From assembly GCA_013396755.1 (NCBI GenBank), contig VWZF01006663.1, positions 310,001 to 374,000 of the forward strand: a DNA stretch of 64,000 nt, read 5' to 3'. Both the position numbers and the translations under genes were made by a program. Origin of the DNA: Sclerurus mexicanus (taxonomy: Eukaryota; Chordata; Aves; Passeriformes; Furnariidae). How positions within the stretch are numbered: position 1 is the first letter of the stretch; every line of letters begins with the position of its first letter. Positions 61,216 to 64,000 of the stretch are shown in pieces. Below the pieces are notes generated by a model that was not told the origin of the DNA, searched no databases, and saw only the letters and a program-made list of their open reading frames with translations.

Positions 61216-64000
61216 GGCTGAAAGGGTCCTGGGGCTGCTAAGAGCGGGGTTGTTGCCGTGTCTTTCCCGTGTTTTTATTATGCTTCTGTTGGAAGCGTTG
61301 ATGTTATTTTAGATCCGCCTGGAATGGAGCGGGCTGTCCGGGGAGGTGGTGGAGTCCCCGGGCCCGGAGGTGTTTTAGGAAGGGCTGGATGTGGCACTTG
61401 GTGCTGTGGTCTCGTTGAGAGGGCGGTGTTCGGTCAGAGGTCGGACACGACGATCTCGGAGGTCTTTTCCAGCCTCGTTGTTGTTGTGACTCCGGGATCC
61501 TGCAGGCTTTGCATTAACAGCTCTGTTGGAGAATTCCTGCATTCAGGGAATTCAGGATTTGGACTCGATAATCCTCGTGGGTCCCTTCTGACTCTGGACA
61601 TCCAATAGTTTCATTAGTCATTATTTATTAAAGCATTTATTTTTATGTGTAGCATTCACACTCTCAAATGTTACTTTAAAAAAACCCCTCACGTTTATTA
61701 CACTATTTTTCAGTATTTAGTAATGCAGACTTCTAGGATTAAAATCCTCTCATGCCTGGGCAAGACGGGAGTCTGCAGGCTCACGACAAGGCACAGTGTG
61801 TCCTGTGCTGCCCCCCTGACCCTGGGAAATTGAGTAAAAACGCAAAAATTGCACACTGTTGTTTCATAAGCCATGGAAAATTGCCCTCAGGGCTACAGTA
61901 AGCTCAGGGTTATTTAATCCCCAGTTTTGTGGTCTTTTGCCCTTGCTGATCTTGCAGGATTTTTTTTTGGCCAGGCATGAAGGTTGTGTTTGTTTGAACC
62001 AGCTAAATCTGGCCTGCTGTGTGTGATAAGCCTGTTAAGCAGAGTGCTCAAAATAATCCACCTGGCACCAGTGAATAATCAGACACTTGCTTTCAGATGA
62101 AGCAACGCTGAAGGGAATCGATGAAAGCAATGCCCTGGTCCTGCCAGCAAAAAAAGCAAAGAAGAAAAAAGTCACGTGTGTTGTGCAGCAGAAGAAGAAA
62201 CCCTTGAGCAAGAAACAAAAGAAAAACCTCCAGAAAGTTCTGGAGCAGAAGGAGAAGAAAAAACAGGTACATTGGTGCTTGCTGGCAACTCCAGGGTTCA
62301 TCACTGCTCTTAAAGTGCTGATTTAATATTGGTGTGTGGGAAATGTGGGTGATGATGAGCAGCTGGTGAGGGCTCCCTTGTGCTCTGACAGTGGCACAAG
62401 GTGTGACAGAGACGGGTTGCATGGGCAGCTTTGTCCTGCTGCAGAATGCAAAGCTTGGTGCACCCCTAACTCTGCTGCTGCTTCTGAGGTACTTATTTCC
62501 AACTTCTGTATATTTTCCTATGCAAATAGAGCATCTTTGTCTTTGTAAAACTTCTCCAGGCAAAGTTCCTATTCTCTTTAGTGTCTGAATAGTGGCTTTG
62601 ATAAAGGAACTCTGGTTTTGGAGGTAATTTAAAACTGTGGCTGTCTGACCTCCTGCTAGGGCCACGTCCCACGTGAGAGAGTTGAAGGAAGGCTCCCATT
62701 GCCCCAGCCCTCATTCCAGTGTGTTAATTCAAATCCACTTTCTTCCCTGTGTTGGAAGGGTGCAGCTGAGCTGCTCGTTGCAGTGACGTCAAGTCCCCAT
62801 GTCTGTTTTTGCTCTGGTGTAGAGCTGAAATCTCCTCCAGGGAGGACTGGCCACAGAGCAGCAGGAGGGTCTTTACAGCTTCACAGCAGGATTTGCCAGA
62901 GCGCACCCTGTAATGCTCAAGTGCAAAATCTTCAAATGAAATTATTTGCTCCTGACAATAAGCACTGATTTTGGTTCCCCAACACAGCGAGCTGAGTGGC
63001 TGAACAAGCTGAATGAGGTCCAGGCTTCTGAGGCAGAAATGAAACTCCTGTACACTACTTCCAAACTGGGTGTTGGGGAGCGCATGTATCAGGCTAAAAG
63101 GTAAAGGGGTTTTTTTTGGGAAGAACCACTGTGGTTGATTGCTGCATTTGAATGGCAACATTCTGAGCTTCTTGATTTATTTTTTTATTTCTTGCTGCAA
63201 CCGTGTTCTTTGGATTGGATGGAATGAAATAATTTTCTGGTTTTGTCTGGTAATACCGTAGGTGTTTTCTTGTGTGAGAGGATGTTTGTTAAAAGAACTT
63301 GGTTTTTCCGTTCATAAAGGATGAGGCGGGGACAGTTAAATCTGCAGACTCTTAAAAATTATGCTAAACTACAAAATTGGTTAAACTTAGTTAAACATTT
63401 ACTTAAGCATCTTTTTCTTGTATTGGAAGACATCTGCTGATGTGGTCCATAGTTGCTAGGTTTATCAAAAAATACTTTTTTCAAGAGCTGCATTTTGGCA
63501 GAAGTTGAAATAAATTAAACTACAAAGATGCCTTCTGAAGAAATTAAAAAATAGCAGGATAGAACGTTCTTAGGTATGAATCCAGCAATCAGGTCAGCTG
63601 AGGCTTTACCTGGCAGAATTGTGAAAACTTCCAGGAATGCAGATGCTTGTTTGTGTGGAAGTTGTGTCTGGCTTGAGATGCTGGAGGAATATTGACCAAA
63701 ACATAGTTCACATGTAGCTGTTTTGTTCTAGGGTGATACAGGAGCCCAGGACTGATGCACCTGAAAAGATCAGGAGCATCGGTGGTGCCAACAAGAGAAG
63801 GCACAGCTCAGGTTCAGAATCAGAGCCTGAGGAAGAGCCCAGTAGCTCTGAGGAGGAGGAAGATCAGAAACAAGAAACTGAGAACTCCTCAGCCAGTGGG
63901 GTCGTGAGTGCTGCTGAAAAACCAGAGGCAGGGGTGAAGAAGGCAGTGGTTAACCAGCCTCCAGCTGGTCCCAGTGCTCCAGTTCCCCAGACAGCCTCCA
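61055..64000 (+). CDS. DHX37: DEAH-box helicase 37, 5' part only
   Basis: Nucleolar DEAH RNA helicase (yeast Dhr1) that helps remove U3 snoRNA from the small-subunit precursor during 18S rRNA maturation. Exons visible: 61055-61157, 62097-62266, 62988-63100 and 63732 to the window end; all phases join. They encode only the N-terminal low-complexity region: a basic start [69 protein letters not shown], and an acidic Ser/Glu tract. The helicase core (Walker A, DEAH) lies beyond the window. The ATG has a strong context (GCACCATGG). Confidence 0.94.
61318..61498 (+). repeat. CR1 LINE 3' fragment in DHX37 intron 1
   Basis: GGAATGGAGCGGGCTGTCCG, GGGAGGTGGTGGAGTCCCCG, GGATGTGGCACTTGGTGCTG and CGGAGGTCTTTTCCAGCCTC give a clear CR1 3' region, plus orientation, unusually CpG-rich. 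Confidence 0.88.
61550..61609 (+). repeat. Second CR1 tail in DHX37 intron 1
   Basis: GGATTTGGACTCGATAATCC followed by TCGTGGGTCCCTTCTGACTC matches the 3' end of another CR1 subfamily in the same orientation. Confidence 0.7.
62097..62266 (+). CDS. DHX37: DHX37 exon 2
   Basis: 170 nt after acceptor GCTTTCAG, encoding [20 protein letters not shown] and a lysine-rich stretch with nuclear or nucleolar localisation character, ending KEKKKQ before donor CAG|GTACAT. Confidence 0.94.
62988..63100 (+). CDS. DHX37: DHX37 exon 3
   Basis: 113 nt after acceptor CAACACAG, encoding [20 protein letters not shown] and [17 protein letters not shown], before donor AAAG|GTAAAG. The most conserved N-terminal segment of the family. 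Confidence 0.95.
63732..64000 (+). CDS. DHX37: DHX37 exon 4 (cut by window end)
   Basis: Begins after acceptor TTGTTCTAG, completing an Arg codon, then [20 protein letters not shown], a basic KRRHS patch, and an acidic run rich in Ser and Glu. The frame is open to the last base of the window. Confidence 0.93.

Noticed and set aside
62093..62665. 190-codon minus-strand open frame
   Set aside because: Antisense shadow of DHX37 exon 2; its Phe/Leu runs are the complement of the lysine-rich coding sequence.
1..64000. Search for tRNA, rRNA, CRISPR arrays, bacterial operons or integrated intact viruses
   Set aside because: Nothing convincing was seen; content is ordinary avian gene, intron, CR1 and low-complexity sequence.

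Overview
The window is vertebrate nuclear DNA, almost certainly from a bird. It holds multi-exon genes with GT-AG introns, CpG-island promoters and scattered CR1 (chicken repeat 1) LINE tails, with few other repeats. The protein-coding content is the block AACS - BRI3BP - DHX37, which in human lies at 12q24.31. No prokaryotic features, CRISPR arrays, tRNAs or rRNAs were seen.

Layout: (1) 1-9.6 kb is intergenic sequence downstream of AACS. It starts with an orphan CpG-rich patch (about 220-680), followed by AT-rich, TAAT-dense sequence with no supported gene. (2) 9.6-47.5 kb is AACS on the minus strand. I could place all 18 coding exons with compatible phases (2004 nt, 667 codons plus stop). 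One intron uses a GC donor. The gene starts in a CpG island at about 46.96-47.95 kb. (3) 48-55 kb is a poorly assembled interval. It has CR1 fragments, a 519-base N gap (49994-50512), a 436-bp segment present twice around that gap and bounded by single Ns, an unidentified 3-kb stretch, an inverted CR1 pair and a 33-bp minisatellite that stops at another single N (54888). (4) 55.5-60.8 kb is BRI3BP on the plus strand: exons 2 and 3 and a long 3' UTR. Its first coding exon is absent from the visible sequence. (5) 60.9-64.0 kb is the 5' part of DHX37 on the plus strand: promoter, exons 1-3 and part of exon 4, cut by the window edge.

The three genes are not an operon or a pathway. AACS is a cytosolic acetoacetate-activating ligase that feeds sterol and fatty-acid synthesis. 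BRI3BP is a multi-pass membrane protein linked to apoptosis signalling. DHX37 is a nucleolar DEAH helicase of small-subunit ribosome assembly. I found no clearly new biological system. The points most worth a second look are the orientation of BRI3BP (tail-to-head with DHX37, whereas I recall a head-to-head pair in human), the apparent false duplication and missing exon around the gaps, the GC-AG intron in AACS, and a dense set of classic housekeeping promoter motifs in front of DHX37.
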